Below, piece by piece: positions 37,586 to 46,702 of a DNA stretch of 64,000 nt. Origin of the DNA: Pacificibacter marinus (GTDB lineage: Bacteria > Pseudomonadota > Alphaproteobacteria > Rhodobacterales > Rhodobacteraceae); NCBI RefSeq assembly GCF_900109555.1, contig NZ_FNZV01000003.1:186001-250000 (forward strand), given 5' to 3'. Within the stretch, counting starts at the first letter, position 1; every line of letters begins with the position of its first letter. The notes beneath the pieces were generated by a model that was not told the origin of the DNA, did not search any database, and saw only the letters and a list, made by a program, of their open reading frames with translations. A program made the position numbers and the translations under genes.

Positions 37586-39121
37586 TTATGCCTCCTGTCG
37601 TTTGGGGGCGGTTGTGATATCTGCTGCATGGCGCACCAGCGTTTCTGGGCGCAGGTCATCACCTGACAATTCGGCTGCGATACGTCCGTCGCGCATCACG
37701 ATAACACGATCGGACATGCCGATGACTTCGGGAATTTCTGAACTGACCATGATCACGGACAGACCTTGGCTGGCCAGTTCGGTCATAAATTCATGCACGG
37801 CAGCTTTGGACCCGATGTCGATGCCTTTGGTTGGTTCGTCCAGAATGATCACTTGCGGTTGGGTGGCCAACCATTTGGCGATGACAACTTTTTGTTGATT
37901 GCCGCCAGACAGGTTGCCGACATCTTGGTCCAGCGATGCGGCGCGTAAATCAAGGCGCTGTGCATATTCACGCGCCAGTTTGAATTCTTCGGCCAACTGT
38001 AAAAAGCCAGAGCGCGATGTGCGTTTGAGCGAGGGCAGGGTGATATTTTGGAAAATCGGCAGCCCGATCACCGCGCCTTGTTTGCCTCTGTCTTCGGGCA
38101 CGTAGACGATACCATTGGCCACAGCGTCAGCGGGCGAGCGGATGATGCGGATCTTTCCGTTGATTTTACACGCACCTTTGGAAGGTCTCGTTATCCCAAA
38201 CAAGGATTGCATAAATTCGGATCTGCCTGCGCCGACAAGGCCGTAAAATCCAAGAATTTCGCCGCGCTTTAAGGTAAAGTTGATATCGGCGAATTCAGTG
38301 GGGTGATCATAGCCGACGACTTGCAACACATCTTCGCCCAAGTTTGGCGTGCGTGTTGGAAATATTTGATCGACCGCGCGGCCCACCATCATTTTCACCA
38401 GTGCATTTTCGTCTATATCAGCAATCAAACCATCACCGACAAAGGCCCCATCGCGAAAGACGGTATAGCGGTCAGCGATCCGAAAGATTTCGTCGAACTT
38501 GTGGCTGATGAACAAGATCGCTTTGCCCTGCGCTTTGAGCGTTTCGACCAGTGTGTAAAGTTCTTCGATCTCTTTATGAGACAGCGCTGCAGTGGGTTCA
38601 TCCATGATCACAACACGGGCATCAACAGACAAAGCGCGGGCGATGGCGACAAGGTGCTTGTTGGCAATACCAAGGTCGCGCAGTTGGGCGTGTGTGCTAA
38701 AGGGCGCGCCGATTTCATCGAGCAAAACCTGTGCGGCGCGGTGCATTTCGCGGGTGTCAATCAGTCCCAGTTTGTTGCGTGGGGCGTGGCCGATAAAGAT
38801 GTTTTCTGCGACGCACAACTCATCAAATAATACGGTTTCTTGATGAATGGCGGTGATGCCCGCGTCAGACGCAGCATTTGGATTGCCAAAGGCAATAGGC
38901 GTGCCGTCGATACGAATGGTGCCGCCGTTGGGTTGATAAATGCCTGTCAAAACCTTGACTGTGGTCGATTTTCCTGCACCATTTTCCCCAACCAAAGCAG
39001 TGACTTGACCTGGATAAAGATCAAGTTTGACTTGGTCTAGCGCTGTCACCCCAGGAAAGGTCTTGGTGATGGCATCCATGGAAACGACAGGCGTTTGTAC
39101 TGGCGTGGCTGACTGAGGCAT
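37586..39121 (-). CDS. rhaT: Rhamnose ABC transporter ATP-binding protein (two ABC domains)
   Basis: A 511-residue protein with two fused nucleotide-binding domains, as in all CUT2 importers. The first has Walker A GENGAGKST, a signature-like segment and VVIMDEPTAALS. The second has the degenerate Walker A VGAGRSEF but an intact LSGGNQQK signature and VIILDEPTKGID. The name RhaT here is the Rhizobium ATPase, not the E. coli permease of that name. Confidence 0.93.
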   Translation of the reverse strand: MPQSATPVQTPVVSMDAITKTFPGVTALDQVKLDLYPGQVTALVGENGAGKSTTVKVLTGIYQPNGGTIRIDGTPIAFGNPNAASDAGITAIHQETVLFDELCVAENIFIGHAPRNKLGLIDTREMHRAAQVLLDEIGAPFSTHAQLRDLGIANKHLVAIARALSVDARVVIMDEPTAALSHKEIEELYTLVETLKAQGKAILFISHKFDEIFRIADRYTVFRDGAFVGDGLIADIDENALVKMMVGRAVDQIFPTRTPNLGEDVLQVVGYDHPTEFADINFTLKRGEILGFYGLVGAGRSEFMQSLFGITRPSKGACKINGKIRIIRSPADAVANGIVYVPEDRGKQGAVIGLPIFQNITLPSLKRTSRSGFLQLAEEFKLAREYAQRLDLRAASLDQDVGNLSGGNQQKVVIAKWLATQPQVIILDEPTKGIDIGSKAAVHEFMTELASQGLSVIMVSSEIPEVIGMSDRVIVMRDGRIAAELSGDDLRPETLVRHAADITTAPKRQEA

Positions 39122-39201
39122 CGCAAGGCTCTTTTAATGAGGGGGGATTGAAGCATGCGTTTGGCCCGATGCGTTGCAGCACCGGACCAAGCGTGAGAGG
39201 T

Positions 39202-40197
39202 TTAGAAAATCGACTTGAAAGCGTCGATGTTGCTTGAGTCGTAGACGAATGGATCAGCCATCGCGCCCTCGTTTTTCTCATCAAGCGTCAGTGTCCCCAT
39301 GCGACCCATTGGAATCTCAGCGCCAGGGGCAGCCTCAATTCCATTTTGGCTTAACTCATAGGCCAGCATTGTCGCGGAATACCCAAGATCAATCGGGTTC
39401 CAAATCGCAAAGGATTGCGATGCACCGCTTTCAATCGCGCCTGCCATTTCAGATGGCAAACCAAGACCTGTGACATTCACTTGACCCACTTTTCCAGCAT
39501 CAACAACAGCTTGTGCCGCTGCCACGATGCCAACAGATGTTGGGGCAATAATAGCGTCAAGATCAGGGTATGATTGCATCAAGCCAGTGGCTTCGCGGTA
39601 AGATTTGTCTGCCAAATCATCACCGTAAACAGTCGCTACAACTTCGACGCCGGGGTAGTTGCCCATCACTTTGTTCATCTCTTCCATCCAGATGTTCTGG
39701 TTGGTGGATGTGGTGGTCGCGGACAGCAAAGCCACCTGACCGCCATCTGGCAAATGGTCTGCCGCCAATTTGATGATCATATTACCGATCAATGGGTTGG
39801 AGGATGGGTTCAGGTGCAATTGACGCCCTTCGGGGGCCACGCCGGAATCCCAGCTGATCACTGTAATGCCGCGCTGCATAGCGCGTTTTAGCGCTGGCAC
39901 CAAGGCGTCTGTGTCATTCGCAGAGATCGCAATTGCGTCGACTTTTTGCGCGATCAAAGCGTTGATCACTTCGATCTGACCTTCGGCTGTGGTGTCTGTC
40001 GGACCTGTGTAGATCACTTCGACGTTGCCAAGTTCTGCGGCGGCTTCTTCTGCGCCTTTTGCTGCGGCTTCAAAAAAACCGATCCCCAGCGCCTTGACGA
40101 CCAATGCCACGCGGACATTGTCTTGGGCAAGCGCGGGGCTTGCAAACATAGCACCCGCGACGGCTGCTGTGGCTAGTAGTTTCGTAAATACACTCAT
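39202..40197 (-). CDS. rhaS: Rhamnose ABC transporter substrate-binding protein
   Basis: A 331-residue periplasmic binding protein of the ribose/rhamnose (cluster B) group: signal peptide ends near SPALA before QDNVRVALVVKALGIGFF. Later segments such as VDAIAISANDTDALVPALKRA and VISWDSGV are typical of sugar-binding proteins with DxxxGI-type folds. The start at 40197 is followed by a clear signal peptide; the frame opens 7 codons upstream. It corresponds to RhaS of the Rhizobium system. Confidence 0.92.
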   Translation of the reverse strand: MSVFTKLLATAAVAGAMFASPALAQDNVRVALVVKALGIGFFEAAAKGAEEAAAELGNVEVIYTGPTDTTAEGQIEVINALIAQKVDAIAISANDTDALVPALKRAMQRGITVISWDSGVAPEGRQLHLNPSSNPLIGNMIIKLAADHLPDGGQVALLSATTTSTNQNIWMEEMNKVMGNYPGVEVVATVYGDDLADKSYREATGLMQSYPDLDAIIAPTSVGIVAAAQAVVDAGKVGQVNVTGLGLPSEMAGAIESGASQSFAIWNPIDLGYSATMLAYELSQNGIEAAPGAEIPMGRMGTLTLDEKNEGAMADPFVYDSSNIDAFKSIF

Positions 40198-40233
40198 GGT
40201 TTCCTCCCTAACGAGCATTTCGAATTGACTGGC

Positions 40234-41037
40234 TTATGATGCCACCTCTGATTTCGGCGCAGCGCTGGATGGCACCACGGTCAGCGTAATATCGGCCGCC
40301 TCAAGCATCGCCGCAGTGCGGTCATCGATGCCTTCGTCGGTGATAATTGTGTCGATCCGGTCCAAGGCGCACAGGATCAAGCTTGAGCGATTTGCAAATT
40401 TTGAACTGTCGACCAGAACGATGAGTTCTTCGGCCTGTCCAATCAATTTTTGTTCGGCTTGGATCAGCAGCGGGTCTTGTTCCATCAAACCCAGCGGACC
40501 GATGCCTTGCGCGCCCATAAACACGCGTTTTGCATAGAAATTGCGGGTTACATCATTTTCAAACGGGGACAAAACGATGTTTTGCTCGCGGTAAATGATG
40601 CCACCAGACAGCAAGACTGTGTTGCTGGAGTTTTTCAACAAATGCTCTGCGATGGGAAACGAGTTGGTAAAAACCTGCAATTGGCGCGAGGCCAAAAGGT
40701 GCACCATTTGAAAGGTCGTGGTGCCGCCATTGATAATAATCGGTTCGCCGTCTTGGCACATGGCCACGGCTGCGGCGGCAATGGCCTGTTTTTCAGCGAT
40801 GTGCAGTGTTTCATTCACAGAAAAAGGGCGTCCAGACAACCCAACAAACGGGGCGGTGGTCAGGGCTTCTGCCCCGCCGCGCACTCGGCGCAGGCGTTTT
40901 TGTTCGTCAAGCGTATTGATGTCACGGCGAACGGTCGCCTCTGATGCGCCAGTGAGAGCGCACAGATCGATGACCGTGACCACAGAGCGGTCCTGAACGG
41001 CTGACAAAATAACGCGATGGCGGTCTTTCTCGTGCAT
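40234..41037 (-). CDS. rhaR: DeoR-family repressor of the rhamnose locus
   Basis: A 267-residue DeoR-type regulator: N-terminal helix-turn-helix (VIDLCALTGASEATVRRDINTL) and a C-terminal sugar-phosphate-sensing domain with the usual IINGGTTTFQMVHLL loop and LSGGIIYREQ. It is the first gene of the minus-strand rha operon, 36 bases before rhaS, and lies divergent to rhaD. A TGATTG repeat array in the shared promoter region is its probable operator. In Rhizobium the equivalent RhaR is a negative regulator. Confidence 0.92.
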   Translation of the reverse strand: MHEKDRHRVILSAVQDRSVVTVIDLCALTGASEATVRRDINTLDEQKRLRRVRGGAEALTTAPFVGLSGRPFSVNETLHIAEKQAIAAAAVAMCQDGEPIIINGGTTTFQMVHLLASRQLQVFTNSFPIAEHLLKNSSNTVLLSGGIIYREQNIVLSPFENDVTRNFYAKRVFMGAQGIGPLGLMEQDPLLIQAEQKLIGQAEELIVLVDSSKFANRSSLILCALDRIDTIITDEGIDDRTAAMLEAADITLTVVPSSAAPKSEVAS

Positions 41038-41049
41038 GGTTTTCCCTTT

Positions 41050-41153
41050 TGATTGGCCAACGATGACGCAAGTTGCTGATTCTTGTCAATCATAAATTGT
41101 CATAAACAATCATGCTGCAGTGCAGTATGATTGAACGTGATTGAAAGTGATTG
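41050..41153. promoter_or_regulatory. TGATTG repeat array in the divergent rhaR-rhaD control region
   Basis: Six copies of the hexamer TGATTG: on the plus strand at 41050, 41128, 41138 and 41148, and as CAATCA (minus strand) at 41087 and 41107. The three right-hand copies are exactly 10 bp apart and the two inverted copies exactly 20 bp apart, so they lie on one DNA face. This is the expected pattern for multiple repressor molecules; DeoR-family binding is inferred. Confidence 0.65.
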
Positions 41154-41223
41154 ACTTGAGCGATGCAGAACGGCAGCTTAGGCATGAGTAATTTAAATCT
41201 ATCCGTCGTCCATGGAGACCACA

Positions 41224-43326
41224 ATGACCACAGCAAACGCCGCAGCGCGCCTTGAAAATAAATGGAATTCTGCCTTGGCGCAGGACATGGACGAGCCTGA
41301 AAAACTGCTCTACCGCTCTAATCTTTTGGGGTCCGACAAAAGAATCACGAATTATGGCGGCGGCAATACCTCTGCAAAAGTGACGCAAAAAGATCCGCTG
41401 ACAGGAAACATGGTCGACGTTCTCTGGGTCAAAGGGTCTGGCGGGGACGTTGGCTCAATCAAGATGGATGGCTTTTCTACGCTGTATATGGACAAGTTGA
41501 ACGCATTGCGCGGGATTTATCGCGGGGTAGAATTCGAGGATGAAATGGTTGGCTATTTGCCCCATTGCACCTTTAATCTCAATCCGCGCGCGGCCAGCAT
41601 CGACACGCCGCTGCACGCCTATGTGCCAGCCAAACATGTGGACCACATGCACCCAGATGCAATCATAGCGATCGCAGCCGCTAAAGACAGCAAAGCGCTG
41701 ACGCAGAAAATCTTTGGCGACACCATTGGGTGGCTGCCTTGGAAAAAACCGGGGTACGAACTGGGACTGTGGTTGTCTGATTTTTGTGCCAAAAATCCGG
41801 ATGCCAAAGGTGTGGTTTTGGAAAGTCATGGCTTGTTTACATGGGCCGACGATGCCGAAGATTGCTATGCTTTGACACTTGAGATCATTCAAACTGCAAT
41901 GGATTGGTTTGCAACTGAAACGGCGGGTAAAACTGCATTTGGGGGCGCGGTTCATGACAGTTTACCTGCTGATGCGCGCCGCGCAGCCGCAGCGCGTTTG
42001 ATGCCTGCCATTCGCGGCATGGTGTCTGGCCAGCAACATATGGTTGGCCATTTTGACGACAGCGACGCGGTATTAGAATTTGTAAACGCAAAAGATATGG
42101 AGCGTCTCGCAGCGCTCGGCACATCCTGTCCAGACCATTTCTTGCGCACGAAAATTTGCCCTTTGGTGGTCGATTTTGATCCTGAAAACCCTGATGTTGA
42201 CGCAACATTGGCGGGACTGGCCGATGCCGTGGCGACCTACCGCACCGGATACCAAGCTTACTATGATCGTTGCAAACGTGATGACAGTCCCGCCATTCGC
42301 GATCCGAACGCAGTGGTGTATTTGGTGCCCGGCGTTGGGATGATCACCTTTGCCAAAGATAAAGCGACAGCGCGGATTTCTGGCGAATTTTACGTCAACG
42401 CGATCAACGTGATGCGCGGTGCGGATGCAGTGTCTGAGTACCAAGGTCTGCCAGAGCAAGAAGCATTCGATATTGAATACTGGTTGCTTGAAGAAGCCAA
42501 ATTGCAACGCATGCCTGCACCTAAATCCATGGCCGGTCGTGTGGCGCTTGTCACAGGTGGCGCTGGTGGAATTGGGTCAGCGACAGCCGAGCGGTACTTG
42601 CGCGAAGGGGCCTGTGTGATGCTGGCCGATATCGATGATGCGGCTTTGGCTGAGACTGCCAAAAACCTTGCCGCGCGCTATTCATCCGACATGGTGCGCA
42701 CGGTGAACATGAATGTCACCGATGAAGATGCTGTTATCGCTTCTTACGCCAACATCGCAGCCGAATTTGGCGGCGTGGATATTTTGGTGTCCAACGCGGG
42801 CATCGCCAGTTCGGCCCCGATTGAGGACACAAGCCTTGATCTGTGGAACAAAAATATGGCGATTTTGTCGACGGGGTATTTCTTGGTTAGCCGTGAGGCG
42901 TTCAAGCTGTTCAAAACCCAAGACATGGGGGGCGCCGTTGTGTTTGTTGCCTCTAAAAATGGTCTTGCTGCCTCGCCAAATGCATCGGCATATTGCACAG
43001 CAAAGGCTTCTGAAATTCATCTTGCGCGGTGTTTGGCCTTGGAAGGCGCGCCCATGGGCGTGCGGGTCAATGTGGTCAATCCTGACGCCGTGCTCAAGGG
43101 GTCGAAAATTTGGCAGGGCGAATGGTTGGATCAACGCGCTGGCACCTATGGCACCGATAAAGAGGGGCTTGAGGAAATGTATCGCGAACGCTCCTTGCTT
43201 AAACGCTCTGTGTTGCCCGAAGACATCGCAGAAGCGGCGTATTTCTTGGCCTCTGATCTGTCAGCGAAATCGACAGGCAATATCATCAACGTAGACGCTG
43301 GCAATGTCCAAGCGTTCACCCGCTAA
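41224..43326 (+). CDS. rhaD: Bifunctional rhamnulose-1-phosphate aldolase/lactaldehyde dehydrogenase
   Basis: A 700-residue two-domain enzyme. Residues 1 to about 430 are a class II (zinc) aldolase with ITNYGGGNTSAK, the zinc ligands in HVDHMHPDA and a third His in ESHGLFTW. Residues about 435-700 are a short-chain dehydrogenase with the NAD motif TGGAGGIG, NAG in VSNAGIAS and the catalytic Tyr-x3-Lys in NASAYCTAKA. The product pair is dihydroxyacetone phosphate and lactaldehyde, the latter oxidised to lactate. The start at 41224 has a GGAG site; the Met at 41212 overlaps that site. rhaI follows after 12 bases. Confidence 0.95.
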   Translation: MTTANAAARLENKWNSALAQDMDEPEKLLYRSNLLGSDKRITNYGGGNTSAKVTQKDPLTGNMVDVLWVKGSGGDVGSIKMDGFSTLYMDKLNALRGIYRGVEFEDEMVGYLPHCTFNLNPRAASIDTPLHAYVPAKHVDHMHPDAIIAIAAAKDSKALTQKIFGDTIGWLPWKKPGYELGLWLSDFCAKNPDAKGVVLESHGLFTWADDAEDCYALTLEIIQTAMDWFATETAGKTAFGGAVHDSLPADARRAAAARLMPAIRGMVSGQQHMVGHFDDSDAVLEFVNAKDMERLAALGTSCPDHFLRTKICPLVVDFDPENPDVDATLAGLADAVATYRTGYQAYYDRCKRDDSPAIRDPNAVVYLVPGVGMITFAKDKATARISGEFYVNAINVMRGADAVSEYQGLPEQEAFDIEYWLLEEAKLQRMPAPKSMAGRVALVTGGAGGIGSATAERYLREGACVMLADIDDAALAETAKNLAARYSSDMVRTVNMNVTDEDAVIASYANIAAEFGGVDILVSNAGIASSAPIEDTSLDLWNKNMAILSTGYFLVSREAFKLFKTQDMGGAVVFVASKNGLAASPNASAYCTAKASEIHLARCLALEGAPMGVRVNVVNPDAVLKGSKIWQGEWLDQRAGTYGTDKEGLEEMYRERSLLKRSVLPEDIAEAAYFLASDLSAKSTGNIINVDAGNVQAFTR

Positions 43327-43338
43327 AGGATCTGTTTC

Positions 43339-44613
43339 ATGATCAAATCTGACATCATTGCGCAGGCCAACGATGCCGCATCCGCCAAGCTCAACGCGGA
43401 CTACGATCAACTGGGGGCGCATTTGGATCGGCGCGGTATCGACATTGCCGCGATCAAGACAAAGGTTGCCAAATACGGCGTTGCGGTGCCCAGTTGGGGC
43501 GTTGGCACGGGGGGCACACGCTTTGCGCGCTTCCCAGGTGCGGGCGAACCGCGTCATGTTTTCGACAAGCTTGACGACTGTGGTGTGATCCAACAATTGA
43601 CCCGTGCCACGCCGTCTGTATCGCTGCATATCCCGTGGGACACGCAGCCCGCAGCCGATCTAAACAGTAAAGCTGAAGAGGTCGGATTGGTTTTTGACAC
43701 GATGAATTCGAACACGTTTCAAGATCAGTTAGATCAGGAACATAGCTACAAATTCGGATCGCTGTCACACACCGATGCCGCGACGCGTCAACAAGCCGTG
43801 GATCACAACATCGCGTGTATTGAACTTGGACAAGCGATTGGATCAAAAGCGCTTACAATTTGGGTGGGCGATGGGTCTAATTTTCCGGGTCAAACCAATT
43901 TTACTCGCCAATTTGAACGCTATTTGGATGCGGCCAAACAGGTCTACACTGCTCTGCCTGACGATTGGACGTTGCTTACTGAACATAAGATGTACGAACC
44001 CGCGTTTTATTCTACAGTTGTCCAAGACTGGGGCACAAACCTGTTGATTGCGCAGCAAATGGGCGACAAGGCGAAATGCCTTGTGGATTTGGGTCACCAT
44101 GCGCCAAATGTAAACATCGAAATGATCGTGGCACGCTTGACCCAGTTCGGCAAACTTGGCGGCTTTCATTTCAATGACAGCAAGTATGGCGATGATGATC
44201 TCGATACCGGCAGCATTGATCCATACCGCTTGTTCTTGGTGTTCAACGAATTGGTAGAGGCGGAAAGCAACCCTGATTTCAATCCAATGCATATGTTGGA
44301 CCAAAGTCATAATGTGACGGACCCGATTGAAAGCTTGATGGTGTCCGCGACCGAAGTCCAACGGGCTTATGCACAAGCGCTTTTGGTCGACCGTACTGCG
44401 CTTGAAGGGTTTCAAGACACCAATGATGCATTGATGGCGACAACAACGCTAAAGCATGGATTTCGCACAGATGTGGAGCCCATTTTGGCCATGGCACGGT
44501 TTGAATCTGGCGGTGCGATTGATCCTGTCGCAGCTTACCGCGCCTCAGGTTATCGTGCCAAAGTGGCGTCTGAACGCCCTGCGGTGAGCGGCGTTGGCGG
44601 CGGCATTGTTTAA
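43339..44613 (+). CDS. rhaI: L-rhamnose isomerase (catabolic, rhizobial type)
   Basis: A 424-residue xylose-isomerase-fold enzyme converting L-rhamnose to L-rhamnulose. Typical segments are PSWGVGTGGTRF, IWVGDGSNFPGQ, TEHKMYEPAFYSTV with metal-binding residues, and FHFNDSKYGDDDLDTGSIDPYR with the second metal cluster. It is the last gene of the plus-strand operon. A strong terminator follows. Confidence 0.95.
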   Translation: MIKSDIIAQANDAASAKLNADYDQLGAHLDRRGIDIAAIKTKVAKYGVAVPSWGVGTGGTRFARFPGAGEPRHVFDKLDDCGVIQQLTRATPSVSLHIPWDTQPAADLNSKAEEVGLVFDTMNSNTFQDQLDQEHSYKFGSLSHTDAATRQQAVDHNIACIELGQAIGSKALTIWVGDGSNFPGQTNFTRQFERYLDAAKQVYTALPDDWTLLTEHKMYEPAFYSTVVQDWGTNLLIAQQMGDKAKCLVDLGHHAPNVNIEMIVARLTQFGKLGGFHFNDSKYGDDDLDTGSIDPYRLFLVFNELVEAESNPDFNPMHMLDQSHNVTDPIESLMVSATEVQRAYAQALLVDRTALEGFQDTNDALMATTTLKHGFRTDVEPILAMARFESGGAIDPVAAYRASGYRAKVASERPAVSGVGGGIV

Positions 44614-44640
44614 GTCGATCTAGCCTGACTAAGACACAAT

Positions 44641-44676
44641 AAAGCCGCTGCAGACATTGGATTTGCAGCGGCTTTT
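44641..44676. terminator. Bidirectional terminator after rhaI
   Basis: Perfect 12-bp stem AAAGCCGCTGCA/TGCAGCGGCTTT with T-run on the plus strand and A-run (T-run on minus), serving rhaI and the convergent MFS gene. Confidence 0.88.
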
Positions 44677-44685
44677 ATGTGAGAT

Positions 44686-45891
44686 TTAGGTCGCGGCGCG
44701 TCGCCAGTTTCGCAGCATCACAATGCAGCCAAGCAGCAATATGGCAGACAGTACAAAAGGCGCGCCCGGAAGGTAAAAGAGCGTTCCGACATGGGTGAAA
44801 TAGGCAAAAGTCTGTGTCATCACCAGCGGGCTGATGATGGTGGCGAGTGCTGCGATTGATCCGAGAACCCCTTGCAATTCGCCTTGTTGATCGTCGCTGG
44901 CGGCGCGGCTCATGATGCCTTGCAGGGCGGGCATGACGATGGACCCAAGCCCTGATAATGCACAGAAAATCCACACAATCCACGACTGGGTGATCACTGC
45001 AAATGTAGCGAAAATCACCATTTCCAGGCCCATGCCGTAGATCGCCGTTTTATAGGCGCCAAAGCGTTTGACGCAGGGCCCGACCAAGACGGCCTGCGAC
45101 AGCGCCATAGAGATGCCAAAGGTGAACAGCGTCAGGCCAATGTCGCGGGCCGAAAACCCAAATTGTTCACGCCCGAAAAAGGCCCAAACTGCGGGGTAGA
45201 CGAAATGGGCGATCTGGTAGAGGAAAAATAAAATTAGCAAAGGGCGCACACCATTCAAAGCGCTGATGGATTGAAATGAGGATAAGGGATTGGCGCGTTT
45301 TATCGAAAAAGGTCTGCGCCGTTCTTGGGGTAGGGATTCAGGCATAACCAACAATCCAAAGATCCCGTTGAGCAGCGCCATTGCCCCTGCAGCCCAAAAT
45401 GGCGCACGGGTGTCGATGCCTGCCAAAAGTCCGCCAATCACAGGCCCCAGTGCAAAGCCTACGCCCATGGCTGCACCAACAATGCCAAAGTTGCGTTCGC
45501 GATCTTCAGGGGCAGAAATATCAGCCATAAATGCGGATGCTGTAGAATAGGTCGCGGCCATCAGCCCCGCAATGACACGGCCTAGTAGTAACAGCCAAAT
45601 TGATCCTGCAATGGCCATAATCATGTAATCGATGGCCAGCACAAACAGCGCAGAGATCAAGATGGGCTTGCGCCCGTAGCGATCAGAAAGGTTGCCTACA
45701 ATCGGACCAAATAGAAATTGCATGACGGCATAGCCAGTCGCCAAAACACCACCCCAGATAGCGGCCTCGGCCAAGGTTTTGCCCGTGACGTCCAAAATCA
45801 AATCGGGCAGCACGGGAAAGATCAAGCCCGCGCCAATACCATCCAGCAAAATGGTTGCGACAATAAAAATGATTGGCAAGCGAGACCGCAT
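44686..45891 (-). CDS. MFS transporter, TCR/Tet type drug exporter
   Basis: A 401-residue major facilitator with about twelve hydrophobic segments. The GNLSDRYGRKPI loop between helices 2 and 3 and the GPVIGGLLAG stretch in helix 5 are marks of the Tet(A)-like 12-TMS drug:proton antiporter branch. Many chromosomal homologues export unknown compounds, so a drug should not be assumed. It is the last of a minus-strand set of hydrolases and transporters, 89 bases after the alpha/beta hydrolase gene. Confidence 0.85.
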   Translation of the reverse strand: MRSRLPIIFIVATILLDGIGAGLIFPVLPDLILDVTGKTLAEAAIWGGVLATGYAVMQFLFGPIVGNLSDRYGRKPILISALFVLAIDYMIMAIAGSIWLLLLGRVIAGLMAATYSTASAFMADISAPEDRERNFGIVGAAMGVGFALGPVIGGLLAGIDTRAPFWAAGAMALLNGIFGLLVMPESLPQERRRPFSIKRANPLSSFQSISALNGVRPLLILFFLYQIAHFVYPAVWAFFGREQFGFSARDIGLTLFTFGISMALSQAVLVGPCVKRFGAYKTAIYGMGLEMVIFATFAVITQSWIVWIFCALSGLGSIVMPALQGIMSRAASDDQQGELQGVLGSIAALATIISPLVMTQTFAYFTHVGTLFYLPGAPFVLSAILLLGCIVMLRNWRRAAT

Positions 45892-45979
45892 AATGGTGTC
45901 CGGTTTTAAAACTACAAAGCGTTTGCCTTTGTAGATTGCCGCGTTCCTTTTGCAAACCCGTGGTGTTTTTAGAGTGTGT

Positions 45980-46702
45980 TTACGGGCTGGATATCAAAAG
46001 GCTGACCAAGCCTGTGGGATCTGCCAAAAACGGCGAATGACCGCAGTTCATGCGCTCAATTGAGCCTTGGGGCCAGTCTGCGGTCATTTTTTCTTGCTCT
46101 ACCGGTGGGATCACGCGGTCTTGTGTGCAAATTATATAACGGCGCGTGATGTTTTGGGCCGGGGCTAAATCAGGTACGGGTGTGCTTTGAGGCGCGATAG
46201 GTTGTGGTCTGAGTTGTGCCATAGCTTTTTGCGCAAGCGCATCTGCGCAATCGTGGTAGAGGGCATCACGCCCTGTGTCAGTGCGAAATTCAAAGGCTTC
46301 GCCGTCTGGTGTTTTCCGTATCAAATCCAAGATCGGCTGATGGTCTGCAGTTTTGCGCATATCCGCAAGGCTTTGCCCCGCTTGAGGCACATAGGCGCAA
46401 ACATACACAAGCTCTGCGACTTTTTCGGAGGCATAGGCCGCTGCTGCGGTGATTGCATATCCGCCCGCCGAATGCCCCACTAAAATTACAGGTGCGCCGC
46501 CATGAGCATCGATGTCATCCAAAATGGTTTGGCGATAGTCTTGTAACGTTACTTGTGCATGCGGGGCAGGGCGATAGGGTGGCAGGTCCAGCGCGCGAGC
46601 GGTGTGACCTTTGGCTTGCATCTGCGCGATGACGTCGCGCCAACACCATGCGCCGTGGCACGATCCGTGGATGAACACATATGCGGGACTGGCGTCATGC
46701 AT
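45980..46702 (-). CDS. Alpha/beta-fold hydrolase
   Basis: A 240-residue soluble hydrolase. The oxyanion-hole HGSCHGAWCW, the nucleophile elbow GHSAGGY (Ser in GxSxG), the acid in CTQDRVIP and the histidine in NCGHSPFL make a complete catalytic triad. It resembles plant-type salicylate/methyl ester esterases in length and motifs. It overlaps the upstream PcaD-like gene by 8 bases. Substrate unknown. Confidence 0.86.
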   Translation of the reverse strand: MHDASPAYVFIHGSCHGAWCWRDVIAQMQAKGHTARALDLPPYRPAPHAQVTLQDYRQTILDDIDAHGGAPVILVGHSAGGYAITAAAAYASEKVAELVYVCAYVPQAGQSLADMRKTADHQPILDLIRKTPDGEAFEFRTDTGRDALYHDCADALAQKAMAQLRPQPIAPQSTPVPDLAPAQNITRRYIICTQDRVIPPVEQEKMTADWPQGSIERMNCGHSPFLADPTGLVSLLISSP

